Source: Flavobacteriales bacterium
Lineage (GTDB): Bacteria > Bacteroidota > Bacteroidia > Flavobacteriales_F > PHOS-HE28
Assembly (NCBI GenBank): GCA_016710015.1
Contig: JADJLR010000003.1
Coordinates: 62,001 to 126,000, forward strand
Direction of reading: 5' to 3'
Length of the DNA: 64,000 nt
The notes beneath the pieces were generated by a model that was given only the letters and a program-made list of their open reading frames with translations, was not told the DNA's origin and did not search any database. Positions 27,592 through 34,369 of this stretch are shown here, in pieces. The first letter of the stretch is position 1, and each line of letters starts with the position of its first letter. Both the position numbers and the translations under genes were made by a program.

Positions 27592-28815
27592 ATGCGCGAA
27601 GCCCTGCGTCGCTTTGAAGAGCGCGCCCCCGAGATCGTCTTCGAGTGGAATGACACCCCGACCGGTGCGAAAGGGTGGGTGGTGATCAACAGCTTGCGTG
27701 GCGGTGCTGCTGGCGGTGGAACACGGATGCGCAAAGGCTTGGACAAGCACGAGGTGGAAAGCCTGGCCAAGACCATGGAGGTGAAGTTCAGCGTGTGTGG
27801 TCCTCCCATCGGTGGTGCCAAGAGTGGCATCGACTTCGACCCGACCGATCCACGCAAACAAGCCGTTCTGGATCGCTGGTACAAAGCCGTGATGCCCCTT
27901 CTAAAGACCTACTACGGCACCGGCGGCGATATGAACGTGGATGAACTGCACGACGTGATCCCCATTACGGAGCGTTACGGTCTTCGGCACCCGCAAGAAG
28001 GTGTGGTGAATGGACACATCGGAACCCAAGAGGACATCAAACTTCTAGCGATCCAGCAACTGCGCACTGGCGTGAGCTTGCGGGTGAACGACACCACGTA
28101 TGTCCCGAAGGCCGACACCTACGCCGTGGCCGATATGGTCACCGGCTGGGGTGTGGCGGAAAGTGTGCGCCACTACTATCGCGTGTACGGCGGAACATTG
28201 AAGGGAAAGCGCGTGATCGTGCAAGGATGGGGGAACGTGGCTGCTGCGGCCGGCTACTATTTGGCCAAGGAAGGTGCGTTGGTCGTAGGCATCATCGATC
28301 GGCATGGCGGTGCCGTGGAACCGAAGGGCTTCGATGCAGACCAGGTGCGCGAGCTGTTCGTACACAAGGATGGGAACACCCTACGCATGCAGGACATGCT
28401 GCCCTTCGAGGAGGTGAACGAGAAGATCTGGGACATAGGTGCGGAGATCTTCCTCCCTTGCGCTGCCAGCCGCTTGGTCTCCCGCGACCACGTGGACCGC
28501 ATGAAAGGCGTTGGTTTGGAAGTGATCAGCAGCGGCGCCAATGTGCCATTCGCCGATCAGGAGATCTTCTACGGTCCTATCGCAGAGCATGCCGACGGCC
28601 AAGTGAGTGTGATCCCGGACTTCATCGCCAACTGTGGCATGGCCCGGGTGTTCGCCTACTGCATGCAGCCCGGCGTGGACCTTTCGGTCAAGGCCATCTT
28701 CGAGGATGTGAGTGCCGTGATCGGTAAAGCCTTGGAAGCAACACATGCTCGCAACGCCACACCCTTGCACCTGACACGAACGGCCTTCGAGATCGCACTC
28801 GAGAAGCTCAACTGA
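27592..28815 (+). CDS. Glu/Leu/Phe/Val dehydrogenase family protein
   Basis: A 407-residue NAD(P)-dependent amino-acid dehydrogenase that oxidatively deaminates an amino acid to its 2-oxo acid, or the reverse. N-terminal domain motifs include LRGGAAGGGTRM and the catalytic-lysine region PPIGGAKSGIDFDP. TYYGTGGDMNVDE follows, and the nucleotide-binding fold shows VIVQGWGNVAAAAG. ANVPFADQE and IPDFIANCGMA near the C-terminus are typical. Substrate (glutamate versus branched chain) cannot be decided by eye. It lies 47 bases upstream of exbB and may share its transcript. Confidence 0.88.
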   Translation: MREALRRFEERAPEIVFEWNDTPTGAKGWVVINSLRGGAAGGGTRMRKGLDKHEVESLAKTMEVKFSVCGPPIGGAKSGIDFDPTDPRKQAVLDRWYKAVMPLLKTYYGTGGDMNVDELHDVIPITERYGLRHPQEGVVNGHIGTQEDIKLLAIQQLRTGVSLRVNDTTYVPKADTYAVADMVTGWGVAESVRHYYRVYGGTLKGKRVIVQGWGNVAAAAGYYLAKEGALVVGIIDRHGGAVEPKGFDADQVRELFVHKDGNTLRMQDMLPFEEVNEKIWDIGAEIFLPCAASRLVSRDHVDRMKGVGLEVISSGANVPFADQEIFYGPIAEHADGQVSVIPDFIANCGMARVFAYCMQPGVDLSVKAIFEDVSAVIGKALEATHARNATPLHLTRTAFEIALEKLN

Positions 28816-28862
28816 CAATTCCCGGCGGAATTTCCGCGTTCAACCCACACACCGAACCAGAT

Positions 28863-29585
28863 ATGCCCTTCGAACTTTTCGCCCAGATCCAGGATGCCTC
28901 CGAGGCCGCACGCCAGGTCTTGGAACAGACGCAGACCACACCGATCGTTCCTCAGGAGACCACCCTCTCCGTCTGGGAACTCATCAAAATGGGTGGTTGG
29001 TACATCATGGGGCCGTTGGCCTTGATGTCGTTGATCGCTGTGTACATCATCATCGAACGCACCATGGCCATCAACCGTGCGCTCAAGGACGAGAAGGATT
29101 TCATGGCGAAGATCCGCGACTACATCCACGAGGGCAAGATCGAGAGCGCCCGGAACCTTTGCCAGACCTCGAACACGCCAGTAGCCCGGATGTTGGAGAA
29201 AGGCATCAACCGGATCGGCAAGCCGCTGAAGGACATCGAGGTGAGCATCGAGAACCAGGGGAAGCTCGAGGTGTACAAATTGGAGAGTGGATTGCCCATC
29301 ATCGCCACCGTCTCCGGGGCCGCCCCCATGATCGGTTTCCTTGGAACGGTGGTCGGTATGGTGATCACCTTCCACACCATGGAAGTAAGTGGTGCGGGAG
29401 TTGAATTGAGCCAATTGAGCGGTGGCATGATGCAGGCCATGATCACAACGGTGGCCGGTCTCATCATTGGTATCCCTGCATACGTCGGCTACAACCTCTT
29501 GGTGGCCCGCGTGAACAAAGTGGTGCAGAAAATGGAATCGCGCACCATCGAGTTCATGGAAGTGCTGGATTCACCTGCGAAGTAA
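28863..29585 (+). CDS. exbB: MotA/TolQ/ExbB proton channel family protein
   Basis: A 240-residue inner-membrane protein with one N-terminal helix (WYIMGPLALMSLIAVYIII, about residues 44-62) and two more in the conserved C-terminal channel block, containing ATVSGAAPMIGFLGTVVGM and TTVAGLIIGIPAYVGYN. With ExbD it uses the proton gradient to drive TonB and hence outer-membrane transport. It heads the exbB-exbD-exbD-tonB set; the next gene begins 12 bases after its stop. Confidence 0.9.
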   Translation: MPFELFAQIQDASEAARQVLEQTQTTPIVPQETTLSVWELIKMGGWYIMGPLALMSLIAVYIIIERTMAINRALKDEKDFMAKIRDYIHEGKIESARNLCQTSNTPVARMLEKGINRIGKPLKDIEVSIENQGKLEVYKLESGLPIIATVSGAAPMIGFLGTVVGMVITFHTMEVSGAGVELSQLSGGMMQAMITTVAGLIIGIPAYVGYNLLVARVNKVVQKMESRTIEFMEVLDSPAK

Positions 29586-29597
29586 TTCCACAGGACC

Positions 29598-29993
29598 TTG
29601 AGCTTACGCAGCAGCAATAAGATCGATTCGGGCTTCAGCCTGAGCAGCATGACCGACCTGGTCTTCTTGCTGCTGATCTTCTTCGTCATCGTGAGCACCA
29701 TGGTGAGTCCCACCACGATGCCGGTGGATCTGCCCATCAGTGCGAACAAGACCAAGGAGAAGCCATCGGTGGGCGTACGGATCGATGCCGACGGGGCCTT
29801 CAGTGTGAACGACAGGTCCGTTGATCCTTTGGACCTCGAAGGTGTACTACAGGATAAGATGGCGGCGATCCAGAAAGCTCCGACCTTGGTGGTACACGTG
29901 GACCAGCGTGTTCCCGCAGGGGTCACCGTGGGGGTATTGGATATTGCCAAGCGCAACCAGTGGAAAGTGATATTGGCCACCCGGCCGAAGTGA
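29598..29993 (+). CDS. exbD: ExbD/TolR family biopolymer transport protein, first copy
   Basis: A 131-residue protein: short cytosolic N-terminus, one membrane helix (LVFLLLIFFVIVSTMV) preceded by the conserved Asp in SSMTDLVFLLL that carries protons, and a periplasmic domain of about 85 residues. There is no ATG; the start is a TTG at 29598. That choice is supported by the second copy: starting here, MSLRSSNKIDSG lines up residue for residue with MAIRSNNKINAG of the next gene. It is followed one base later by the second exbD. Confidence 0.9.
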   Translation: MSLRSSNKIDSGFSLSSMTDLVFLLLIFFVIVSTMVSPTTMPVDLPISANKTKEKPSVGVRIDADGAFSVNDRSVDPLDLEGVLQDKMAAIQKAPTLVVHVDQRVPAGVTVGVLDIAKRNQWKVILATRPK

Positions 29994-29994
29994 G

Positions 29995-30420
29995 ATGGCG
30001 ATCCGAAGCAACAACAAGATCAACGCGGGCTTCAGCCTGAGCAGCATGACCGATCTGGTCTTTTTGCTGCTGATCTTCTTCGTGATCGTGAGCACCATGG
30101 TCAGCCCATTCGCACTCCCTGTGGACCTGCCGAAGAGCAGGACATCCACGAGCAAGGAACCGCCGAAAGTGGCGTTGCGTCTGGAAGCAGAAGAAGTGGT
30201 GAAGCTGAACGGCTCGTCCATTTCGGCCACGGATATCGAAGGGGCATTGACCACGGAGATGAGCCGCCACGGCGAGAACGATGCCATCATCCTCCATGTG
30301 GCGCAGGAAGTTCCGACCGGGCAGATGGTCACGGTATTGGACATCGCGAAAAGACACAAGTGGCGGATCGTCCTCGCTTCCGCCCCGACCCCACCGGGCG
30401 AAACCGTAGCTGCACCATGA
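29995..30420 (+). CDS. exbD: ExbD/TolR family biopolymer transport protein, second copy
   Basis: A 141-residue paralogue of the preceding gene with the same layout: conserved Asp in SSMTDLVFLLL, one membrane helix and a periplasmic domain. The periplasmic parts have diverged, while the DNA over the membrane segment is nearly identical in the two copies (29631 onward versus 30028 onward, a handful of differences in about 75 bases). ATG one base after the upstream stop, and its own stop overlaps the tonB start as ATGA. Two ExbD proteins in one complex is common in Bacteroidota. Confidence 0.9.
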   Translation: MAIRSNNKINAGFSLSSMTDLVFLLLIFFVIVSTMVSPFALPVDLPKSRTSTSKEPPKVALRLEAEEVVKLNGSSISATDIEGALTTEMSRHGENDAIILHVAQEVPTGQMVTVLDIAKRHKWRIVLASAPTPPGETVAAP

Positions 30421-31193
30421 TCGCAAGCATGCACCACGACGAGCGGCGCGACCGCAACACGGGCGTGATCATCACGGTCATTTTCCATGCGTTGTTGGCC
30501 GTCCTCTTTCTTTTCATCGGCCTCAAGACCTGGGACCCACCCCTTCCGGAAGAAATGGTCGAAGTGACCATGGCGGACTATGGCACTACCGATGATGGAG
30601 GTGGCAACACCCCACGTCCGGATCCAGGCGCACAACAAAGCACGCCCGTGAGCACACCGGACAACCCGGAGGATGTAGCCACCGACGAGGCCAGCGATGT
30701 GGAAGTGGTGAAGCCCAAGAACCCGAAGCCCAAGCCAGATCCAAAGCCCAAACCGAAGCCTGAAAAGCCGAAGGAGCCTACGATCGACGATCGCCTGAAC
30801 AACGCGCTGAACTCGTGGAACAAGCCGGGCAGCCAGCCTGCGAGCGGCCCTGACACGAAACCCGGAGACCCAGGCATCGAAACCGGTAAACCGGGCGGCA
30901 TCGGCATGATGAACGGCGATGGCTGGGAGCTGCGCGGAGGCGGTCGAGGTCTAGCTCGGGGTCCGGACCTGAGCGAACGTCCGCAACTCCAGAATGCAAC
31001 ATGGGTGGAAGTGAAAGTGATCGTGGACCGTGCAGGCAGTGTGCTACGCGTATCCGTGGCGAACACCGGCACCTCCGATGTGAGTATCCAGAACGTCGCC
31101 TTGCGTGCCGCGAAAACCTGTCGTTTCGTAGCACAGGCGGACGGACCGCCCGAACAGGCGCACTACATCAAGCTCCGCTTCTTCCCTGGTTAG
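30417..31193 (+). CDS. TonB-like energy transducer
   Basis: A 258-residue protein with a cytosolic N-terminus of about 18 residues, one membrane helix (VIITVIFHALLAVLFLFIGL, about 17-36), a Pro/Lys-rich periplasmic spacer around residues 95-125 made of PKPKPDPKPKPKPE-like repeats, a Gly-rich stretch, and a C-terminal domain WVEVKVIVDRAGSVLRVSV ... IKLRFF like the TonB/TolA C-terminus. It would carry energy from ExbB/ExbD to outer-membrane receptors. The start overlaps the exbD stop by 4 bases; an in-frame upstream extension to 30360 lies inside exbD and is rejected. Confidence 0.85.
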   Translation: MIASMHHDERRDRNTGVIITVIFHALLAVLFLFIGLKTWDPPLPEEMVEVTMADYGTTDDGGGNTPRPDPGAQQSTPVSTPDNPEDVATDEASDVEVVKPKNPKPKPDPKPKPKPEKPKEPTIDDRLNNALNSWNKPGSQPASGPDTKPGDPGIETGKPGGIGMMNGDGWELRGGGRGLARGPDLSERPQLQNATWVEVKVIVDRAGSVLRVSVANTGTSDVSIQNVALRAAKTCRFVAQADGPPEQAHYIKLRFFPG

Positions 31194-31194
31194 T

Positions 31195-32409
31195 ATGACC
31201 TACGCCGAGACCCTGGCGTACCTCTACGAGCAGCTCCCGATGTACCAGCGCATCGGGAAAGCCGCATACAAGCCGAACCTGTCGAACACGCATGCGTTGA
31301 TGGAGCTGATCGGGCACCCGGAGCGGGGTCTCCGATGTGTACATGTGGCCGGCACCAACGGCAAAGGCAGTACCTGTCACATGATCGCCAGTGTGCTACA
31401 AGCGGCGGGATACAAGGTCGGTTTGCACACTTCCCCCCACCTCAAGGACCTGCGCGAACGCTTTCGGATCAACGGGGAAATGATCACTGAAGAGGAAGTG
31501 GTCCACTTCGTAGCGCATTATCGCGCTGGGTTCGAACCCATTCAAGCTTCGTTCTTCGAATGGGGAGTGGCCCTTGCATTGTGGTGGTTCCGGAAAGAGC
31601 AGGTGGATATTGCCGTGATCGAGACCGGCATGGGCGGTCGGCTGGACAGCACCAATGTGGTGACTCCCGACGTGAGCGTGATCACCAACATCGGCTGGGA
31701 CCACATGGATATGCTGGGTACCACCAAGGAAGCGATAGCCGGAGAGAAGGCGGGGATCATCAAGAACCGTGTGCCAGTAGTGATCGGACTGGCTGATCCG
31801 GCGGTAAAGACCGTTTTCATTCGTACAGCGACCGCACAGAATGCCCCGCTGATATTCGTTGATCATGGTCGTCCACTCCCATACGCGGTCGCCTTGGAAG
31901 GAGTGCATCAAGACAACAATGCCCGCACCGCCTTGGCCGCTATCGACGAGCTGCGTAAGGGTGGCTGGGCGATCAAGGATGCGCATATTCACAGTGGATT
32001 GGCCCAGATCGCCCGGACCGGGATCATGGGCCGGTGGCAAACACTCAGTGAACCACCGCTCGTCATCGCCGATGTGGCCCACAATGTGGACGGCATGCGC
32101 ACCGTTCGGACCCAGTTGGAGCGCATACCGTTCGAGCGACTGCACATCGTTCTCGGCATGGTGAATGATAAAGACCTCGGGGGCGTTTTGGCGGAATTAC
32201 CCCGCAATGCCACCTATTACTTCTGTAAAGCCGACGTGCCACGTGGTTTGGCAGCCGACCTTCTCTGGGAACAAGCCAAGATGCACGGCTTGCTCGGAAC
32301 CCCTTTCACATCAGTCACAGCGGCCTTCGATGCTGCACGGAAGAATGCCCACCTCAACGACCTGGTCCTGGTCACAGGAAGCGTATTCGTGGTAGCGGAG
32401 GTGATCTAA
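31195..32409 (+). CDS. folC: Folylpolyglutamate synthase / dihydrofolate synthase
   Basis: A 404-residue Mur-ligase-fold enzyme that adds glutamate to dihydropteroate and folates. It begins MTYAETLAYLYEQLPMYQRIG and shows the P-loop VAGTNGKGSTCHM (residues about 49-61), TSPHLKDLRERFRING, ETGMGGRLDSTNVV, ITNIGWDHMDMLG, and the C-terminal ADVAHNVDGM. It starts 1 base after the tonB-like gene stop, so folate glutamylation is transcriptionally tied to the Ton operon. That is unlikely to be functional but is worth noting for regulation. Confidence 0.95.
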   Translation: MTYAETLAYLYEQLPMYQRIGKAAYKPNLSNTHALMELIGHPERGLRCVHVAGTNGKGSTCHMIASVLQAAGYKVGLHTSPHLKDLRERFRINGEMITEEEVVHFVAHYRAGFEPIQASFFEWGVALALWWFRKEQVDIAVIETGMGGRLDSTNVVTPDVSVITNIGWDHMDMLGTTKEAIAGEKAGIIKNRVPVVIGLADPAVKTVFIRTATAQNAPLIFVDHGRPLPYAVALEGVHQDNNARTALAAIDELRKGGWAIKDAHIHSGLAQIARTGIMGRWQTLSEPPLVIADVAHNVDGMRTVRTQLERIPFERLHIVLGMVNDKDLGGVLAELPRNATYYFCKADVPRGLAADLLWEQAKMHGLLGTPFTSVTAAFDAARKNAHLNDLVLVTGSVFVVAEVI

Positions 32410-32419
32410 GGACAACTAC

Positions 32420-32427
32420 TATATTTG
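32420..32427 (+). promoter_or_regulatory. Bacteroidetes -7 promoter element for the tRNA locus
   Basis: TATATTTG, an exact TAnnTTTG match, lies 11 bases after the folC stop and upstream of the degenerate tRNA copy and the two valine tRNAs. Confidence 0.5.
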
Positions 32428-32487
32428 CCGCCCGTTTGGACGGTATCCACCGCGAACGGGTCGTTCTTTGTTGAAAGGAGGCCAGAT

Positions 32488-32583
32488 GGAGGCATAGCTC
32501 AGCTGGTCCCGCAGCATTGCGGGAAGAGCATCCCGCCCTAAAGCGGGAGGGTCGCTGTCCCGCAGCAGTGCAGGACGAATTCC
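32488..32583 (+). pseudogene. Degenerate tRNA-Val copy carrying three 18-base hairpins
   Basis: The first 19 bases (GGAGGCATAGCTCAGCTGG) are identical to the intact tRNA-Val that begins at 32607, and short pieces of the rest follow in order (AGAGCAT, GGGTCGCTG, CGAAT). The D loop, anticodon arm and T arm are each occupied by an 18-base palindrome: TCCCGCAGCATTGCGGGA (32507-32524), TCCCGCCCTAAAGCGGGA (32531-32548) and TCCCGCAGCAGTGCAGGA (32558-32575). No acceptor 3' strand is found, so it cannot fold as a tRNA. A tandem duplication of the tRNA with palindromes added is the simplest reading. Confidence 0.65.
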
Positions 32584-32606
32584 GTTCTTTGGAGAGTAGT
32601 AATAAT

Positions 32607-32681
32607 GGAGGCATAGCTCAGCTGGTTTAGAGCATCTGCCTTACAAGCAGAGGGTCGCTGGTTCGAATCCGGCTGCCTCCA
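32607..32681 (+). tRNA. tRNA-Val (anticodon TAC)
   Basis: A 75-base cloverleaf: acceptor GGAGGCA/TGCCTCC, D arm GCTC...GAGC, anticodon stem TCTGC/GCAGA with loop CTTACAA (anticodon TAC, valine GTA/GTG family), T arm CTGG-TTCGAAT-CCGG, discriminator A. CCA is not encoded. It reads GTA codons and, by wobble, other valine codons. Confidence 0.95.
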
Positions 32682-32690
32682 CACACGAAC

Positions 32691-32715
32691 CGGGAAGTAC
32701 GATCAGTACTTCCCG
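32691..32715 (+). terminator. Perfect 10-base hairpin between the two tRNAs
   Basis: CGGGAAGTAC (32691-32700) and GTACTTCCCG (32706-32715) pair perfectly around a 5-base loop, followed by a pyrimidine-rich ATCTTCTTTCTT. It could terminate or help process the tRNA transcript. Confidence 0.55.
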
Positions 32716-32727
32716 ATCTTCTTTCTT

Positions 32728-32802
32728 GGGATGTTAGCTCAGCTGGTTTAGAGCGCGTGCTTCACACGTACGAGGTCACTGGTTCGAATCCAGTACGTCC
32801 CA
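32728..32802 (+). tRNA. tRNA-Val (anticodon CAC)
   Basis: A 75-base cloverleaf: acceptor GGGATGT/ACGTCCC, D arm GCTC...GAGC, anticodon stem CGTGC/GTACG with loop TTCACAC (anticodon CAC, reading GTG), T arm CTGG-TTCGAAT-CCAG, discriminator A. CCA is not encoded. A second valine isoacceptor in the same short transcript. Confidence 0.93.
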
Positions 32803-32803
32803 C

Positions 32804-32830
32804 AAAGCCCCGGCGATCGTTGGGGCTTTT
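32804..32830 (+). terminator. Intrinsic terminator after the tRNA pair
   Basis: AAAGCCCC (32804-32811) and GGGGCTTT (32822-32829) form an 8-base stem with a 10-base loop and run into TTTT. It ends the valine tRNA transcript. Confidence 0.8.
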
Positions 32831-33192
32831 ACTTGTCCGGCGTATCGATCGGAGTTGGGCCATTGCAAATGGACGGAGGCAACGTCCCTACACCTTTTAG
32901 CGGTACACGACTCCCCTTGTTCGACGCAGTTGGGGTTTCGCTAGGCTCTTATTCCTCTTGTCAGGAACCGTCGGGGACCGCGACGTTCTTTCTAGAACGC
33001 CCGTCAGATGCAGTTCGCCGATCATTTGCAACTCTGCAAGCCGCCGTTAAACTATGTGAAGAATTGGGTTCCCGAGTGCAGAAGTGCAAACTATGTATCG
33101 TGGTTGAGCGTTCAGGAAATAGCTCGCAGGTGAACAAGGGCATGAAGGCGCGTACCACCGAATGGAGTGAACGAAGACAACACAAGAATACC
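32831..33192. other. Intergenic region with no convincing gene
   Basis: A frame in phase with the next small gene is open from about 32833, but its 120 extra residues have no recognisable pattern, a scatter of rare-looking codons, and would replace the start that the neighbouring paralogue supports. A short imperfect hairpin (CGTTCT/AGAACG) lies near 32982-32998. The leader of the small gene at 33193 must lie here, but I find no TAnnTTTG element. Confidence 0.35.
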
Positions 33193-33354
33193 ATGCCACG
33201 TAAAAAGAAACAACTGATCCTCACCCAACCGGTGAAGGAAGGTCTGAAGGCCATCAAGGTCCGTTTGGACGCACGCACCGTCGTTACCCTCGCAAGCAAG
33301 AAAGCGCTTGAATTCTGGCGCCAACGCTATCCAGCACTGGAAGTGATCGGTTGA
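33193..33354 (+). CDS. Small basic protein, 53 residues, tandem paralogue 1
   Basis: The encoded protein starts MPRKKKQLILTQPVKEG and ends WRQRYPALEVIG. It aligns without gaps over its whole 53 residues with the next gene (32 identical positions by hand count), which is strong evidence that both are real and that translation starts at this ATG. It has a basic N-terminus (PRKKK), a central KVRLD followed by a Thr/Val/Ile-rich strand, and an aromatic W...RYP helix near the end. No membrane segment or signal peptide. The fold suggested is a short beta-beta-alpha unit that could bind nucleic acid; no family recognised. Confidence 0.65.
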   Translation: MPRKKKQLILTQPVKEGLKAIKVRLDARTVVTLASKKALEFWRQRYPALEVIG

Positions 33355-33378
33355 TCATTCCAAAAGTCATGAAGAGAA

Positions 33379-33540
33379 ATGCCACGTAAGAAACGCACGA
33401 TCATCTTGGAACGACCGATCAAGGTCGGTGTGAAGGAGATCAAGGTCAGGCTCGATCATCGGACCATCATCACCGTTACCTCGCAGAAGGCTATCGCTGC
33501 TTGGAAATTGCGCTATCCGAAGCTGGAAGTGATCGGCTGA
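33379..33540 (+). CDS. Small basic protein, 53 residues, tandem paralogue 2
   Basis: Starts MPRKKRTIILERPIKVG and ends WKLRYPKLEVIG, with exactly the same length as the gene 24 bases upstream. Conserved between the two: PRKK, IL, P.K.G.K, IKVRLD, RT, T, S.KA, W..RYP.LEVIG. Substitutions are mostly conservative (V/I, K/R, L/V), as expected for a protein under selection rather than a chance frame. A hypothetical protein; placement just after a tRNA locus and before a broken crtZ gives no clue to function. Confidence 0.65.
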   Translation: MPRKKRTIILERPIKVGVKEIKVRLDHRTIITVTSQKAIAAWKLRYPKLEVIG

Positions 33541-33681
33541 CACACGGCGAGATAGGGTTGGATACTCGTTCAGACATCGATCTTTGGAGAGTTCTATCGG
33601 AATTTCTCTAACGCTGACCCGGTGATCACGCATTCGGTGTATCGGCACGGCCCACTGGCCGATCCAAAGCTTCCTGCGGAA

Positions 33682-33689
33682 TATCTTTG
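33682..33689 (+). promoter_or_regulatory. Bacteroidetes -7 promoter element upstream of crtZ
   Basis: TATCTTTG, an exact TAnnTTTG match, identical to the pdhA and tatC elements. It ends 5 bases before an ATG at 33695 that opens a 32-codon frame whose TGA overlaps the crtZ ATG. The rest of 33541-33789 shows no gene. Confidence 0.45.
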
Positions 33690-33789
33690 ACCGGATGGGT
33701 TTGGAGGTCGTCCATGGCCCGAACCATGGATCCAAAAGGACTCGACCACAGTTGAGAACTGAACGACCATTTCACGTGTTGCATGGAGC

Positions 33790-34272
33790 ATGAGCGCATG
33801 GATGATCATCGGGATCGTGACCGTCACCTTCATCGCGATGGAGGTCGTGGCGTGGGCGACACACTAGTACGTGATGCACGGCTTGCTGTGGGATCTCCAT
33901 GCGGACCATCACAAGAAGGACCATTCCGGCTTCTTGGAACGGAACGATAGCTTCTTCTTGATCTTCGCCGTACCGAGCATAGGGCTCTTCGTCGCGGGCA
34001 GCTTGCAAGGTTTGAATGCACCTTGGACGTGGCTCGGCTTGGGCATCCTGACGTACGGGATCGCGTACTTCTTGGTCCACGAGGTCTTCATACATCAACG
34101 GATCAAGTGGTTCAAACGCACGAACAACACCTACCTGATGGCCATTCGCAAAGCGCACAAAGTGTATCACAAGCATCTGGGTAAGGAAGATGGGGAGTGC
34201 TTCGGCATGTTGCTGGTACCGTTCAAGTACTATCTGGAGGCACGTAAGGCCGCAGCTTCTGCAAAGACCTAG
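33790..34272 (+). pseudogene. crtZ: Beta-carotene hydroxylase (CrtZ) interrupted by an in-frame amber codon
   Basis: The frame from ATG 33790 reads MSAWMIIGIVTVTFIAMEV and VAWATH, then TAG at 33865-33867, then YVMHGLLWDLHADHH and on to the normal C-terminus at 34272 with FLVHEVFIHQRIKWF and RKAHKVYHKH. All di-iron histidine motifs of CrtZ (HX4H, HX2HH, HX4H, HX2-3H) are present except that the stop falls inside the first one, where I recall other CrtZ proteins having Lys or Arg (AAG to TAG is one change). Without the stop the protein would be 160 residues, a normal length. CrtZ hydroxylates beta-carotene towards zeaxanthin. It may be a recent inactivation, a base-call error or a recoded stop; reinitiation at GTG 33871 or ATG 33874 would lose the first His. 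Confidence 0.75.
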
Positions 34273-34308
34273 GAACCCTCCAACAGGTTGCTGTTGAAGG
34301 GGGCTTCC
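34272..34308 (+). terminator. Hairpin after crtZ
   Basis: An imperfect stem pairs GGAA, CCCT and CAACAG with CTGTTG, AGGG and TTCC around a GTTG loop, followed by TTTCGG. A probable transcription end for crtZ. Confidence 0.5.
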
Positions 34309-34338
34309 TTTCGGATCGGATCCAAGCACAAGCCGCGA

Positions 34339-34346
34339 TACCTTTG
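34339..34346 (+). promoter_or_regulatory. Bacteroidetes -7 promoter element for the methyltransferase gene
   Basis: TACCTTTG, an exact TAnnTTTG match and identical to the secA element, ends 23 bases before the ATG at 34370. Confidence 0.5.
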
Positions 34347-34369
34347 AATGCCTCGTTCGGGCACAGGGC

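Noticed and set aside
32833..33192. N-terminal extension of the first 53-residue protein
   Set aside because: The extra 120 residues show no pattern, and the ungapped paralogue next door begins exactly at the internal ATG.
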